From contig NC_077238.1 in NCBI RefSeq assembly GCF_947179165.1, forward strand, positions 43,038,793-43,102,792: DNA of 64,000 nt, read 5' to 3'. Position numbers and translations under genes: made by a program. Positions 9,818 to 18,123 of the stretch are shown one piece after another. Source of the DNA: Solanum dulcamara. Lineage: Eukaryota > Streptophyta > Magnoliopsida > Solanales > Solanaceae. The notes beneath the pieces were generated by a model. It searched no databases, was not told where the DNA came from, and saw only the letters and a program-made list of their open reading frames with translations. Position 1 is the stretch's first letter, and every line of letters begins with the position of its first letter.

Positions 9818-10966
9818 TCAATGTGGTTGATTGATCTTCTTTATCTTGGTTCTCCTGAAGCTAGCCATGCCAGCTTTGTCCATTTTGTAATGTCCCTTGG
9901 TCTCTCTTGGAAGCTGCTGAAAGCTGTAGTAGTGTTGTGTATAGCTTTTCATGTGGCTTTCCTTTGAGAGTGAATCTGCAGTGTAATTAGCTTCCCTAAA
10001 GATATGACTGAACTGGAAAGTCTCCAGTTTGCTAACCAATACCTGCAGTTCAGTAGTATAAGCAACAATGTTCCATGGAGGTTTAGCCTCTTGTTTGAGC
10101 CACTTGATTAGAAGTTCAGAATCCACTTCAAGGGCTACCCTGCTGTATCCATGTTGTAGGCACCACTGAATACCAATAATTGCTGCCTGCACTTCAGCTT
10201 GGTTATTAGAACCACAACCTAGTGGAGATGCAAAAGCATATATTAACACTCCATTATGGTCCCTTAGAATGCCCCCTGCCCCTATCTTCCTTGGATTGTT
10301 AAGGGCACTCCCATCTGTGTTTAGCTTGATCATTGTAGGCTGTGGTTTAGTCCAGCATACTTTGGTTATTCTCAATTCATGTTGGCTTTTTTCAACCATG
10401 GTAACCAAATCTGCCCAATTACTTGGCAAATCAATATATGGATACACAGTGGAGATAAGCATATATAGATCTTTGGATATTGAGAATATTACTCTAGTTG
10501 CATTAGACTTCTTGCCTCCATACTTGCATGCACATCTATTCTTCCATAGATTCCAACACACAAAAATGGGGGTGGCCTGCATTACTAACTTATGTAGCTC
10601 ATTGTTAGTTTTGATTAGCCACCACCTCATCAATAGGTTTTTTAGAGGAATGTTGTTGTGTTGCAGACCCCAGTACCCTGAGAAGTGCTTCCATATGTAT
10701 TGTGCAAAGTAACCTGATACAAAGATATGCTCTATATCATCAAGACCTGCTCTATAACAACAGGAGCATGCTGCAGGAGCATGTCCAAATGCTACTATTC
10801 TGTCATTTGTGGGGAGTTTAAGTCTGAAAGCTCTCCAAAGCAGAAAAGAGGCCTTGAAAGGAATACTATTGTGCCATATGTTGCTGTTAGTGGTTGATCT
10901 TGTCTTTTTCTTCCTTACCAACTCCCAGGCTGATGAACAAGTGAAATTACCATGAGAGTTAGGCTT
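9818..10966 (-). CDS. LINE zf-RVT zinc-binding and RNase H region (after an in-frame TAG)
   Basis: This is the C-terminal part of the LINE replicase. It is in the same frame as the endonuclease-RT ORF and parted from it only by TAG at 10969-10967. Coding resumes at once (SSAWELV just before 10921). IWHNSIPFKASFLLWRAF and the Cys/His cluster CSCCYRAGLDDIEHIF match the zf-RVT domain of plant LINEs. RNase H follows: LNTDGSA (first Asp, about residue 200 of the 367 after 10921), NQAEVQAA (Glu), LEVDSELL (Asp) and HIFREANYTADSLSK (His...Asp), so the catalytic residues are all present. RNase H would remove RNA from the RNA-DNA hybrid during target-primed synthesis. No ATG lies near the start, so it needs readthrough or is a lost C-terminus. 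Confidence 0.9.
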   Translation of the reverse strand, partial: KPNSHGNFTCSSAWELVRKKKTRSTTNSNIWHNSIPFKASFLLWRAFRLKLPTNDRIVAFGHAPAACSCCYRAGLDDIEHIFVSGYFAQYIWKHFSGYWGLQHNNIPLKNLLMRWWLIKTNNELHKLVMQATPIFVCWNLWKNRCACKYGGKKSNATRVIFSISKDLYMLISTVYPYIDLPSNWADLVTMVEKSQHELRITKVCWTKPQPTMIKLNTDGSALNNPRKIGAGGILRDHNGVLIYAFASPLGCGSNNQAEVQAAIIGIQWCLQHGYSRVALEVDSELLIKWLKQEAKPPWNIVAYTTELQVLVSKLETFQFSHIFREANYTADSLSKESHMKSYTQHYYSFQQLPRETKGHYKMDKAGMASFRRTKIKKINQPH

Positions 10967-13900
10967 CTAGTAAGCTTGATCCTGCATATTTGGATTGTAG
11001 CTGATGGGAGTGCTGAGAATTCTGTGCACCTGCTGAGGGGGTGCATGTTTTCTTACTTTCTCTTCATTCCATCCTCCATTTTCCATGAATTCTGATACAA
11101 TAGAGTTATTCAATCTGGGGAGACTTTCATTGTGGTAAGCTAAGGGACCTACCCCTAGCCAATCATCCCACCAAAAGCTGCTTGTTCCAGACTTAATCCA
11201 CCACTGTATATGAGGTTCTATATCCTTTTTGTTGCTCATCATATGCTTCCACATTAGGGACTGTCCTGTGTTCCACTTTTTAATGACTGGATGAGCCCTT
11301 TGGCAGTATTTTGCTTTAAGGAATTCCCCCCATAGTGTCTTCTTTGATCTGAAAGTCCACCACTGTTTGTATTGGAAGGATAAGCACACATCCTCTAATT
11401 TTTTCACACCTATACCACCCTCCTCATAAGGATAACTGAGAGTATCCCAAGAGGCCCAGTGATATTTTCTTCTTTCAGTATCCCATCCCCAAAAGAAGTC
11501 AGCAATTAGTCTTCTGATCTGATTCATGGTGGTCTTGGTAGGACTGATAGCTGACAGCAGGTGTATAGGAATGGATTGCAGCACTGATTTCACCAAGGTG
11601 ACTCTACCTCCATAGCTTAACATTTTAGTCTGCCATCCCCTAATCCTGCTTAGAACCTTAGAAACCATACTAGAGAAGTATATGATCCTTTGTCTTCTTA
11701 TATATAGGGGGCAACCTAGGTAAGTGATTGGGCCATGAGTGCATTTGTATCCTGTGATCATGCTGACCCTATCCACCACACCAGAGGGAGTATTCAGTGG
11801 CATCATGGTTTGACTCTTATCTTTATTGATAAGTTGTCCTGAAATAGCTTCATACAGTTTAAGAGTTTTGGTAATCAGTGTAAGTGAGAAGTTGCTGGTA
11901 GATGTGAAAATGATCACATCATCTGCAAAGCTCAAGTGATTTACTTGAGGACCTCTTCTTTCCATCTGGAATCCTGTGTATAAATGATGGTGATGAAGAT
12001 TGTTGAGAAGCCTAGACAGAACTTCAGCTCCAATGATGAATAAGGTAGGGGATAGGGGGTCTCCATGCTTGAGTCCTCTTGTAGAGTGGAAGAAGCCATG
12101 CCTTGCACCATTAATGATGACTGAGTACCAATTGTTTGACATAATCCTCCAAACCATATCAATCAACACTTCTCCAAACCCCATTTTCCTCATGACCATA
12201 CAAATGAATGACCAAGAGACCCTATCATAGGCCTTGGCCATATCCAGCTTTATCACCACATTATCCCCAGCCTTTGGTCTCTTAATATTGTGGATGATTT
12301 CTTGAGCTAACATTATGTTCTCAACAATACTCCTACCTTTAACAAATCCAGATTGGTTATCTGAGATTAGCTGAGGCAATATAGGAGCAATTCTGATGCT
12401 TATCAACTTAGAAATGATCTTGTTAGTGAAGTTGCTGAGAGAAATAGGCCTGTATTCTGATAGGCTGTTGGGATGCTCATTCTTAGGAAGTAGAGCTAAG
12501 CATGCATGAGAAATAAACTTGGGAATACCATGTCCATTGAAGAAATACTGGACTAATCTCAGTTGGTCTTCACAGATGATATCCCAGCATGAATGAAAGA
12601 ATTTCCCATTCATTCCATCTGGTCCAGCAGCTGATGTAGGGCTCATAGAAAATACAACTTTCTTCAGCTCATCCATAGTAGGTAAGGCTTGCAGGCTCTC
12701 ATTCTGCTCCTCTGTAACCATCCTTGGAATGCACTTAAGATCATCTTCCCTGATCAGTCTCTCTTCTCCAGTGAATATTTTTTCAAAGTGTGCTGTGGCA
12801 GCTCTTGCAATATTGTCTTCACCTTGAATAGTATTGCCTTGTTCATCACTAATTTGATGGATGAATAACCTTCTTCTTCTTCCTCTGATAATAGCATGAA
12901 AATAGCTGGTATTGGCATCTCCATCTTTGAACCAATGAAGTTGACTTTTCTGCTTTAAAATAGCCTTCTCCATCTTCAGATATCTGATGTACTGAGCATT
13001 GATCTGATGTAGCTTGGACCTGTTCTCTTCAGTATTGTCACTGATTATTTTCTCTTCAGCTTGTCTCACCTGCTCTTCATATTCTTTTACTGAAGCAAAG
13101 ATGTCCCCAAACTCATTTCTTGACCACTTACTAAGAGTATTAGAAACTCTTTTCAGCTTTTGTTGGAAGGTTCTCATTGGATTTCCTTCCACAGGATTAT
13201 CCCAACATGCTTTTACAGTGCTAAGGAAATTGTCATTGTCTGTCCAGCAGTTTAGAAATTTGAAATACTTGATAACATTACCTTGTTTTGCCCTGCTTTC
13301 CATCAATAGAGGGCAATGGTCAGATCCTGTGGAGGCTAAGTGACTGACAGTTGTTACAGGCATGACTTCTAACCAAGAGTCATTAACCATGGCCCTGTCA
13401 AGTCTTTTCCAAATTCTAGCATCTTTGTCCCTATTGTTGCACCAGGTGAACTTCTGCCCACAGAACCCCAGATCAGTGAGTCCACATGCTTCTATCACAC
13501 TAATAAATTCAAAGCTCTTGTTCATATTATATGGCTGGCCCCCCATCTTTTCTTCAACATCTGTAATAACATTGAAGTCTCCAATGGTGCACCAAGGCTT
13601 CTCCTTACTGGAGAACTGCAACATCTTGTCCCATAAGTCTCTTCTCATGTAATCCTTGCACTTTGCATAGACAAAGGTAATGAGGTAGCTATTAGGACAA
13701 GCCACATGATTGATCTCACAAGTGATCTGCTGCTCATCCTGGTCCAAAATGTTGCAGGCAATGTCTTTGTTCCAGAATAACCAGATTTTGCTATTGGAGT
13801 TGGACATAACATTATCCATACCTAGCTGAATTCTGTGGAACTGAATTTGAGATTTGTTGGAAAAAGGTTCCAGCACTGCTATGATAGACAGCTTATGAAA

Positions 13901-13978
13901 GTCTTTCAACCTTTGTAACCTATCAAGGGTCCCCTGAGTATCAATACTCCTTGCATTCCAGCAGATTGTACTAATCAT
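10967..13978 (-). CDS. LINE APE-type endonuclease and reverse transcriptase
   Basis: 1003 codons. The N-terminal third is an exonuclease-endonuclease-phosphatase fold: CWNARSIDTQGTLDRL, AVLEPF (Glu), WCTIGDFNVI (GDFN), IWKRLDRAMV and GSDHCPLL (SDH), which nicks the target. The RT follows: EYRPISLSNF, VIKLDMAKAYDRVSW (first Asp), GLKHGDPLSP and SFADDVIIF (catalytic pair). It ends at TAG 10969-10967 before zf-RVT/RNase H. The start ATG (13978-13976) shares its A with the TGA stop of the upstream ORF (TGATG), which suggests termination-reinitiation. The endonuclease and RT motifs look complete; a product without the RNase H end might still be partly active, but this cannot be judged here. Confidence 0.95.
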   Translation of the reverse strand: MISTICWNARSIDTQGTLDRLQRLKDFHKLSIIAVLEPFSNKSQIQFHRIQLGMDNVMSNSNSKIWLFWNKDIACNILDQDEQQITCEINHVACPNSYLITFVYAKCKDYMRRDLWDKMLQFSSKEKPWCTIGDFNVITDVEEKMGGQPYNMNKSFEFISVIEACGLTDLGFCGQKFTWCNNRDKDARIWKRLDRAMVNDSWLEVMPVTTVSHLASTGSDHCPLLMESRAKQGNVIKYFKFLNCWTDNDNFLSTVKACWDNPVEGNPMRTFQQKLKRVSNTLSKWSRNEFGDIFASVKEYEEQVRQAEEKIISDNTEENRSKLHQINAQYIRYLKMEKAILKQKSQLHWFKDGDANTSYFHAIIRGRRRRLFIHQISDEQGNTIQGEDNIARAATAHFEKIFTGEERLIREDDLKCIPRMVTEEQNESLQALPTMDELKKVVFSMSPTSAAGPDGMNGKFFHSCWDIICEDQLRLVQYFFNGHGIPKFISHACLALLPKNEHPNSLSEYRPISLSNFTNKIISKLISIRIAPILPQLISDNQSGFVKGRSIVENIMLAQEIIHNIKRPKAGDNVVIKLDMAKAYDRVSWSFICMVMRKMGFGEVLIDMVWRIMSNNWYSVIINGARHGFFHSTRGLKHGDPLSPTLFIIGAEVLSRLLNNLHHHHLYTGFQMERRGPQVNHLSFADDVIIFTSTSNFSLTLITKTLKLYEAISGQLINKDKSQTMMPLNTPSGVVDRVSMITGYKCTHGPITYLGCPLYIRRQRIIYFSSMVSKVLSRIRGWQTKMLSYGGRVTLVKSVLQSIPIHLLSAISPTKTTMNQIRRLIADFFWGWDTERRKYHWASWDTLSYPYEEGGIGVKKLEDVCLSFQYKQWWTFRSKKTLWGEFLKAKYCQRAHPVIKKWNTGQSLMWKHMMSNKKDIEPHIQWWIKSGTSSFWWDDWLGVGPLAYHNESLPRLNNSIVSEFMENGGWNEEKVRKHAPPQQVHRILSTPISYNPNMQDQAY

Positions 13979-16743
13979 CAGGGTTTTTGAGTTTTGGACC
14001 TAGTGTTGATGTTGCTGTTGACAATAACATTAGCAAAACTGCTGATGATACTTTGTTTAGTCTTCTTCTTTGTCTGCTTACATTTAGAGGGTGGCTCCTT
14101 CTTTTCCTTGTCTTGCTGACTTTCCTTCTGCAATACAGCTGTCATTGTAGATCTGAATGCCTCCAGGTGATCTTCATTTTGTGCCTCTTCCCCATGGTCA
14201 TGGTCTTCCACATCTTCAGAATGAGTGACCCTATGTGCATCAGATGATCCCTGGGACTTAGCAACCAGTTGGACCTCATCCTCATGCACCTTATCCCTGG
14301 ATGGGCTGGAAGCCTTAATTTCACTCACAGCATCCTCATCCTCAGAGTCAGTCATTGGTTGATAATCACTGTCCTCTTCATCTTCCAGAGGCTGGTCATC
14401 AGAATCTTCCTCATTCTCAGACTCACACACAGCATACTCATCTTCTTGTATGCAGGTGAGCTGAGGTAGATCAGTAGCTCTCTCAGTGATGATTTCAGCT
14501 GGATTTCTGGGAGATGTAGAAATGCAATGGGCTTGGAGAGGAGTGATATTCATCCCCACCTGGTCATCATCTAAGACAATTTGTTGACACCCCTGCTCCC
14601 CTTGCTGTACTATCACACTGTCCATTTTGGGAGTTTGATATTTCTCAGTTGAGTTCATTTCTTTTATTTTCTTTTTGATGGCTTCTCTTCTTTTCTTGCT
14701 CAGCTTATTCTTCTGAACAGTAGTACTTTTACAACTAGTACTGGGATGAGATCCCAGATCTTTGGCCATGGCACCTTTGCTAGCTTGCATGGTAAGTTCA
14801 ACAATACTCTCATGCATAGCATGAGGGGGTACCCCTCCCCTATTGGTTTCCCCATCCTGCATGTTAGTGGGGTTCTCCTGTACACTTCCAGCCTTTCCTC
14901 CTTCAACTACCAGATCAGCAGCAACAATATTAATCTTTGGGAGGTTCAGGGGTATTGGGAGTGATAAGTCAATACCTGAGTTCCTTGCAGCATTGTTCCC
15001 TTGAGCAATACCTGTTAAGATAGTACTTGTGCATACAATATGGGGGGATGGGGTTTGTGGGAGAGATAAGTCAATACCTTGTCTCTGATTTGGAGTGCTT
15101 TCCTGCATTGTTGATGAACTCCTCACTATTGAGTTCTTTTGAATGTGTGTGTTCCCTGCAATTTGGTTAGTGGGTTGGTCTTGCATAGCAAGATCAACAT
15201 GAACATTTGGAATAGAGATAGAAGTAGTAGTTTTACCTGGATTTACTTTGCTTTGCTGCACTGCAACATACTTACCTTTGGTTAATACTCCTGCAACTCT
15301 TGTTTCTTGGTTCAGCTGGCCATTAATGTGTCCTTTATTCTGTTTCCTTCTCTGAGTTTGCCAAGCATTGTCCTCCTTGCTAGTCTTATTGTTCTGTGAC
15401 TGTTGTGGTATATTGGATGTCAAAGGATTTTGGTGCACCTGTAAGTTGTCAGGTTGAGGTTGGTTGTGCTCTTTGCTCTCTCCCTGAGTTTGACTTGTAT
15501 TTTTTGTTGTATTTTCAGAACTTTTCTTTTTCATTTGTTCTTCATCTCTTCTCTTGATATTACACACATGCACCTTGTGCCCCTGATGCTTGCAATACAT
15601 GCAGTACTCAGGTACACTCTCATATAAAAGTTCCTGCCATCTTCCTATTGTAGGATCACTTTTGTCATGCCCAAGCCATACATGATGGGGTCTTTCTTGT
15701 GTAAGGTTGACCTGCACTCTTACCTTAGCAGTACTTCCCCTAGTCTTCTGAATAGAGGCTGCATCCATGAAGAGTACTTTCCCCACAGGAGCAAGGAGAG
15801 TGGTCAGGAACTCCTTATCATAACAGTGCCAGGGGAGTTCAGGAAGGGCAACCCGGACTGGGACAATGGGAGTCTCCTCCTCAGGCCTAAAAGTTGGAGT
15901 CCATGTTTGTATCCTCATGGATTGGCCTTCAATGGTCATTCTTTGCTTGGTCCACACAGTTGTGTAGTCCAATTCATTGTCCAAGTCAATATGCACATGT
16001 CTGGCATTGAAATGGGCAATTTTAACACCCCCTACCAATTGAGTTTGGAGAATGAAGCTTCTCCTTATTAGCTCCACCTTAGGCATAGTGTTGCTGAATT
16101 TTCCAACAAGGGTATATTTACACTTTTCAGCCAATTTCACCATGAAATCCTCTTTGTCATAAATGACAGCTGGTAGGCCTTGTCTGGTGGTGTAAATAGG
16201 AGCAGACAAATTAAGAGGGATATCATTTTTTTCTTGGTTCAGCCTCAGTTTGGAAGCAAAGGTTTGGATGACTGTATATGGGGCTGGCTGAGGGACCTGT
16301 TCCTTTCTATTAGGGAACTGGTTCTTGGGGGGATTTTTAGTGATGCTTTCTATTGGCTGGGGCTGGTTACTAACAGGTTTGGGGCCCTGGTTAGTGGGGT
16401 TAAGCCTATCAAAATTGGAGGAGACTTTAGGGAAGCTATTTTGAATACTTACAGGCTTATGCATTTGCATCATGTTGTTGGCCCTGTTTTGAGAGTTGGT
16501 ATTAGGCTTGGGATTAGTATGCTCAGTATCCTGCATGACCATACTAGGAGCAGTACCAGGGAGTTCACAAGCTCCCCTGGAGTTCAACAAGTTAGCATCA
16601 ACAATTATAGGATTAGAGGGATGCCCATCTGCACTATGCTTACCAATGTGATGGATAGACTCATTAACATTAGGCACCACATTATTATTCAAACATTGCA
16701 CAAGATTATTAGGATTCTCAATATGCTTAGACTGTATTTGCAT
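13978..16743 (-). CDS. LINE ORF with DUF4283 and a CCHC zinc knuckle
   Basis: 921 codons, no stop. The N-terminus is low-complexity and Asn/Gln/Pro-rich. Residues about 200-330 resemble DUF4283, common in plant LINE ORF1 proteins (LVGKFSNTMPKVELIRRSF, then PVRVALPELPWHCYDKEFL). A zinc knuckle CMYCKHQGHKVHVC (CX2CX4HX4C) lies at about 380-393. The second half is disordered, with a strongly acidic block (about 750-815) and a Lys-rich end. It is probably the nucleic-acid-binding ORF1 protein that packages LINE RNA. The start ATG at 16743 lies four bases after the TAA of the leader ORF (16750-16748) in another frame, so it may depend on reinitiation. Confidence 0.88.
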   Translation of the reverse strand: MQIQSKHIENPNNLVQCLNNNVVPNVNESIHHIGKHSADGHPSNPIIVDANLLNSRGACELPGTAPSMVMQDTEHTNPKPNTNSQNRANNMMQMHKPVSIQNSFPKVSSNFDRLNPTNQGPKPVSNQPQPIESITKNPPKNQFPNRKEQVPQPAPYTVIQTFASKLRLNQEKNDIPLNLSAPIYTTRQGLPAVIYDKEDFMVKLAEKCKYTLVGKFSNTMPKVELIRRSFILQTQLVGGVKIAHFNARHVHIDLDNELDYTTVWTKQRMTIEGQSMRIQTWTPTFRPEEETPIVPVRVALPELPWHCYDKEFLTTLLAPVGKVLFMDAASIQKTRGSTAKVRVQVNLTQERPHHVWLGHDKSDPTIGRWQELLYESVPEYCMYCKHQGHKVHVCNIKRRDEEQMKKKSSENTTKNTSQTQGESKEHNQPQPDNLQVHQNPLTSNIPQQSQNNKTSKEDNAWQTQRRKQNKGHINGQLNQETRVAGVLTKGKYVAVQQSKVNPGKTTTSISIPNVHVDLAMQDQPTNQIAGNTHIQKNSIVRSSSTMQESTPNQRQGIDLSLPQTPSPHIVCTSTILTGIAQGNNAARNSGIDLSLPIPLNLPKINIVAADLVVEGGKAGSVQENPTNMQDGETNRGGVPPHAMHESIVELTMQASKGAMAKDLGSHPSTSCKSTTVQKNKLSKKRREAIKKKIKEMNSTEKYQTPKMDSVIVQQGEQGCQQIVLDDDQVGMNITPLQAHCISTSPRNPAEIITERATDLPQLTCIQEDEYAVCESENEEDSDDQPLEDEEDSDYQPMTDSEDEDAVSEIKASSPSRDKVHEDEVQLVAKSQGSSDAHRVTHSEDVEDHDHGEEAQNEDHLEAFRSTMTAVLQKESQQDKEKKEPPSKCKQTKKKTKQSIISSFANVIVNSNINTRSKTQKP

Positions 16744-16747
16744 GTCT

Positions 16748-18013
16748 TTAGGGGAACAAATGAGAGTGAGAGGACTTACCTTGTGCTCCTGTGGTTGAGC
16801 TGCTGTTGTGGGGGTGGTTCAATCCTTTTGGCATTTGATTCGTTTGATTATTTTGGGATTGAATACCACTGGCAAGGTACTGAGATTGATAATTTGCCAA
16901 TGTAATCTCCTCAGTTCTAACATCACTGTGACTGTGACTATCTTCCTCAAGCAAGTCTTGACGACTTTTTGGATTTGAACATTTCGGAGCTAATTTGGGG
17001 TCTGTAGTTTGTGTAGGAAGCCTCACAACAGCCTTAGGAACATTTTGATATTGGCCCCTCATCATTTGTCTCGCCGGAACTCCGGCGACCCCACTGTGGT
17101 TGTCGTCTTGACGACTTTTCAAATTTGACTCGATTGGTAGTGATTCGAGGCTTTCCACATAGCTAGGAAGCTTCTCAACACTGTCACGAACCTGTTGAAC
17201 TATGCCTTGAACCAATTGGCTCGCCGGAGCTCCGGCGACCTCTTCACGTTCAGAATTCAAATTAAAATTCGAAGCTTTTGGTAGAGATTCGAGCTGGTTT
17301 TGGATAGCTGGTAGGTTCTCCTTATCCAACTTAGTGAGTTGGCATTGATTTTGACATGAAATTGTTGCCTGAGCTCCGGTGCCAAAATCGCGGTCAGTGG
17401 TCAAATTGAAATTTGAGATTCCAAATTGATATTCGAGCTGGTTGTTTATGCCTGTGAGGTGCTCCATTTCCATCTGAGTATTTTGACATTGAGTTTGGTC
17501 CTTTAAGCTTGCCGGAGCTCCGGCGCCGGTGTCGATATTATCACCGGCGATAGCTACGCCGGTGAAATTTATCCCATTATGTACGCCATCGTCTGGGGAA
17601 CAATCCCTAGTGGTCATATCCTCTCGAACATGGCCGGAACTAGGTCGAACGAGTGATGGAAACTGCGGCGGCGCAGTTAACTTCGCCTCTTCAGTCGCCA
17701 GTGAATATCTCGACCATGGATGACTCAACCGATTTGATTTTTGCATATTGTGTAGTTCTTGCAATGCTGATGATTCCCCAATTGTTTGTTCGATTCGAAT
17801 CCGCCCAGCTTTCTCCAAATCGTTGATGTGATGAACCCAGGCGAGTTGCTCCTCCGACAGTGCTACAGTGATCGCCGACTGATTTTGCACTTTGGAGGGG
17901 CTACGGGTGGAATTTTCCGATGCTACGACTTGCGTTGCATTCGTGTCGTCGTTATCTTCGTTCCTATATTTCGAATGAAATTTTCCTACGTCGGGAGGTG
18001 GTTCCCCTCCCAT
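16748..18013 (-). CDS. 421-codon LINE leader ORF with internal repeats
   Basis: This is the first ORF of the LINE, starting MGGEPPPDVGKFHSKYRNED about 95 bases from the element's 5' end. I recognise no domain. Residues about 145-340 hold four degenerate repeats of 48-50 residues, each with a G(A/V)PA-like core followed by a Gln-rich stretch and an ESLP...SNFNL/SNLKSR end. It lacks the zinc knuckle and DUF4283 of the next ORF. Its codons are richer in CpG (GCCGG, GGCG) than the rest of the element. It could once have been the N-terminal part of the DUF4283 ORF, split by a frameshift near 16745, or a separate leader protein. Confidence 0.7.
   Translation of the reverse strand: MGGEPPPDVGKFHSKYRNEDNDDTNATQVVASENSTRSPSKVQNQSAITVALSEEQLAWVHHINDLEKAGRIRIEQTIGESSALQELHNMQKSNRLSHPWSRYSLATEEAKLTAPPQFPSLVRPSSGHVREDMTTRDCSPDDGVHNGINFTGVAIAGDNIDTGAGAPASLKDQTQCQNTQMEMEHLTGINNQLEYQFGISNFNLTTDRDFGTGAQATISCQNQCQLTKLDKENLPAIQNQLESLPKASNFNLNSEREEVAGAPASQLVQGIVQQVRDSVEKLPSYVESLESLPIESNLKSRQDDNHSGVAGVPARQMMRGQYQNVPKAVVRLPTQTTDPKLAPKCSNPKSRQDLLEEDSHSHSDVRTEEITLANYQSQYLASGIQSQNNQTNQMPKGLNHPHNSSSTTGAQGKSSHSHLFP
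17000..17590 (-). repeat. Four in-frame tandem repeats of 144-150 bp in the LINE leader ORF
   Basis: The core GAGCTCCGG (GAACTCCGG once) begins at 17077, 17227, 17371 and 17515, giving intervals of 150, 144 and 144 bases. Every interval is a multiple of three, so the 421-codon frame is kept through all copies. The cores contain the palindromes CCGGAGCTCCGG and GCCGGAGCTCCGGC. Confidence 0.85.
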
Positions 18014-18107
18014 ATTCGTCTTGATGACAATAGTGCCCTTAGTTGAGAGCTTTGTTACTAGAGAGATGTTAGAGAGAGAAAATTGTTGCGATCGACTTGT
18101 TGGGGTT
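18014..18107 (-). promoter_or_regulatory. LINE 5' untranslated region
   Basis: About 94 bases from the LINE 5' boundary to the first ATG, with CT-rich runs on the LINE strand (TTTTCTCTCTCTAACATCTC). LINEs normally use an internal promoter near the 5' end; nothing specific can be called. Confidence 0.45.
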
Positions 18108-18123
18108 ATAAGTCATCTATTCT
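18108..18123. repeat. LINE target-site duplication, right copy
   Basis: ATAAGTCATCTATTCT, identical to 5843-5858. It marks the exact 5' end of the LINE at 18107, so the copy is probably full length or nearly so. Confidence 0.95.

Larger units (their letters stand above)
5859..18107 (-). mobile_element. 12.2 kb L1-type LINE inserted in element A's RT
   Basis: A non-LTR retrotransposon on the minus strand with 5' end at 18107 and a poly(A) tail at 5880-5859. In its own order it has a short 5' UTR, a 421-codon ORF, a 921-codon DUF4283/zinc-knuckle ORF, an APE-type endonuclease plus RT ORF, and zf-RVT plus RNase H after one in-frame TAG. A ~3.9 kb 3' region with tandem repeats follows. The perfect 16-bp TSD and long open frames mark it as the youngest insertion here. 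Typical plant L1 elements are about half this long, so the extra leader ORF and repeat-rich 3' region are notable. The nick implied on the + strand is TTCT/AA, close to the L1 preference TTTT/AA. Confidence 0.95.

Noticed and set aside
16180..16905. 241-codon + strand ORF opposite the LINE DUF4283 ORF
   Set aside because: It is antisense to a well-supported coding frame and shows no recognisable domain; it is a shadow of the minus-strand ORFs.
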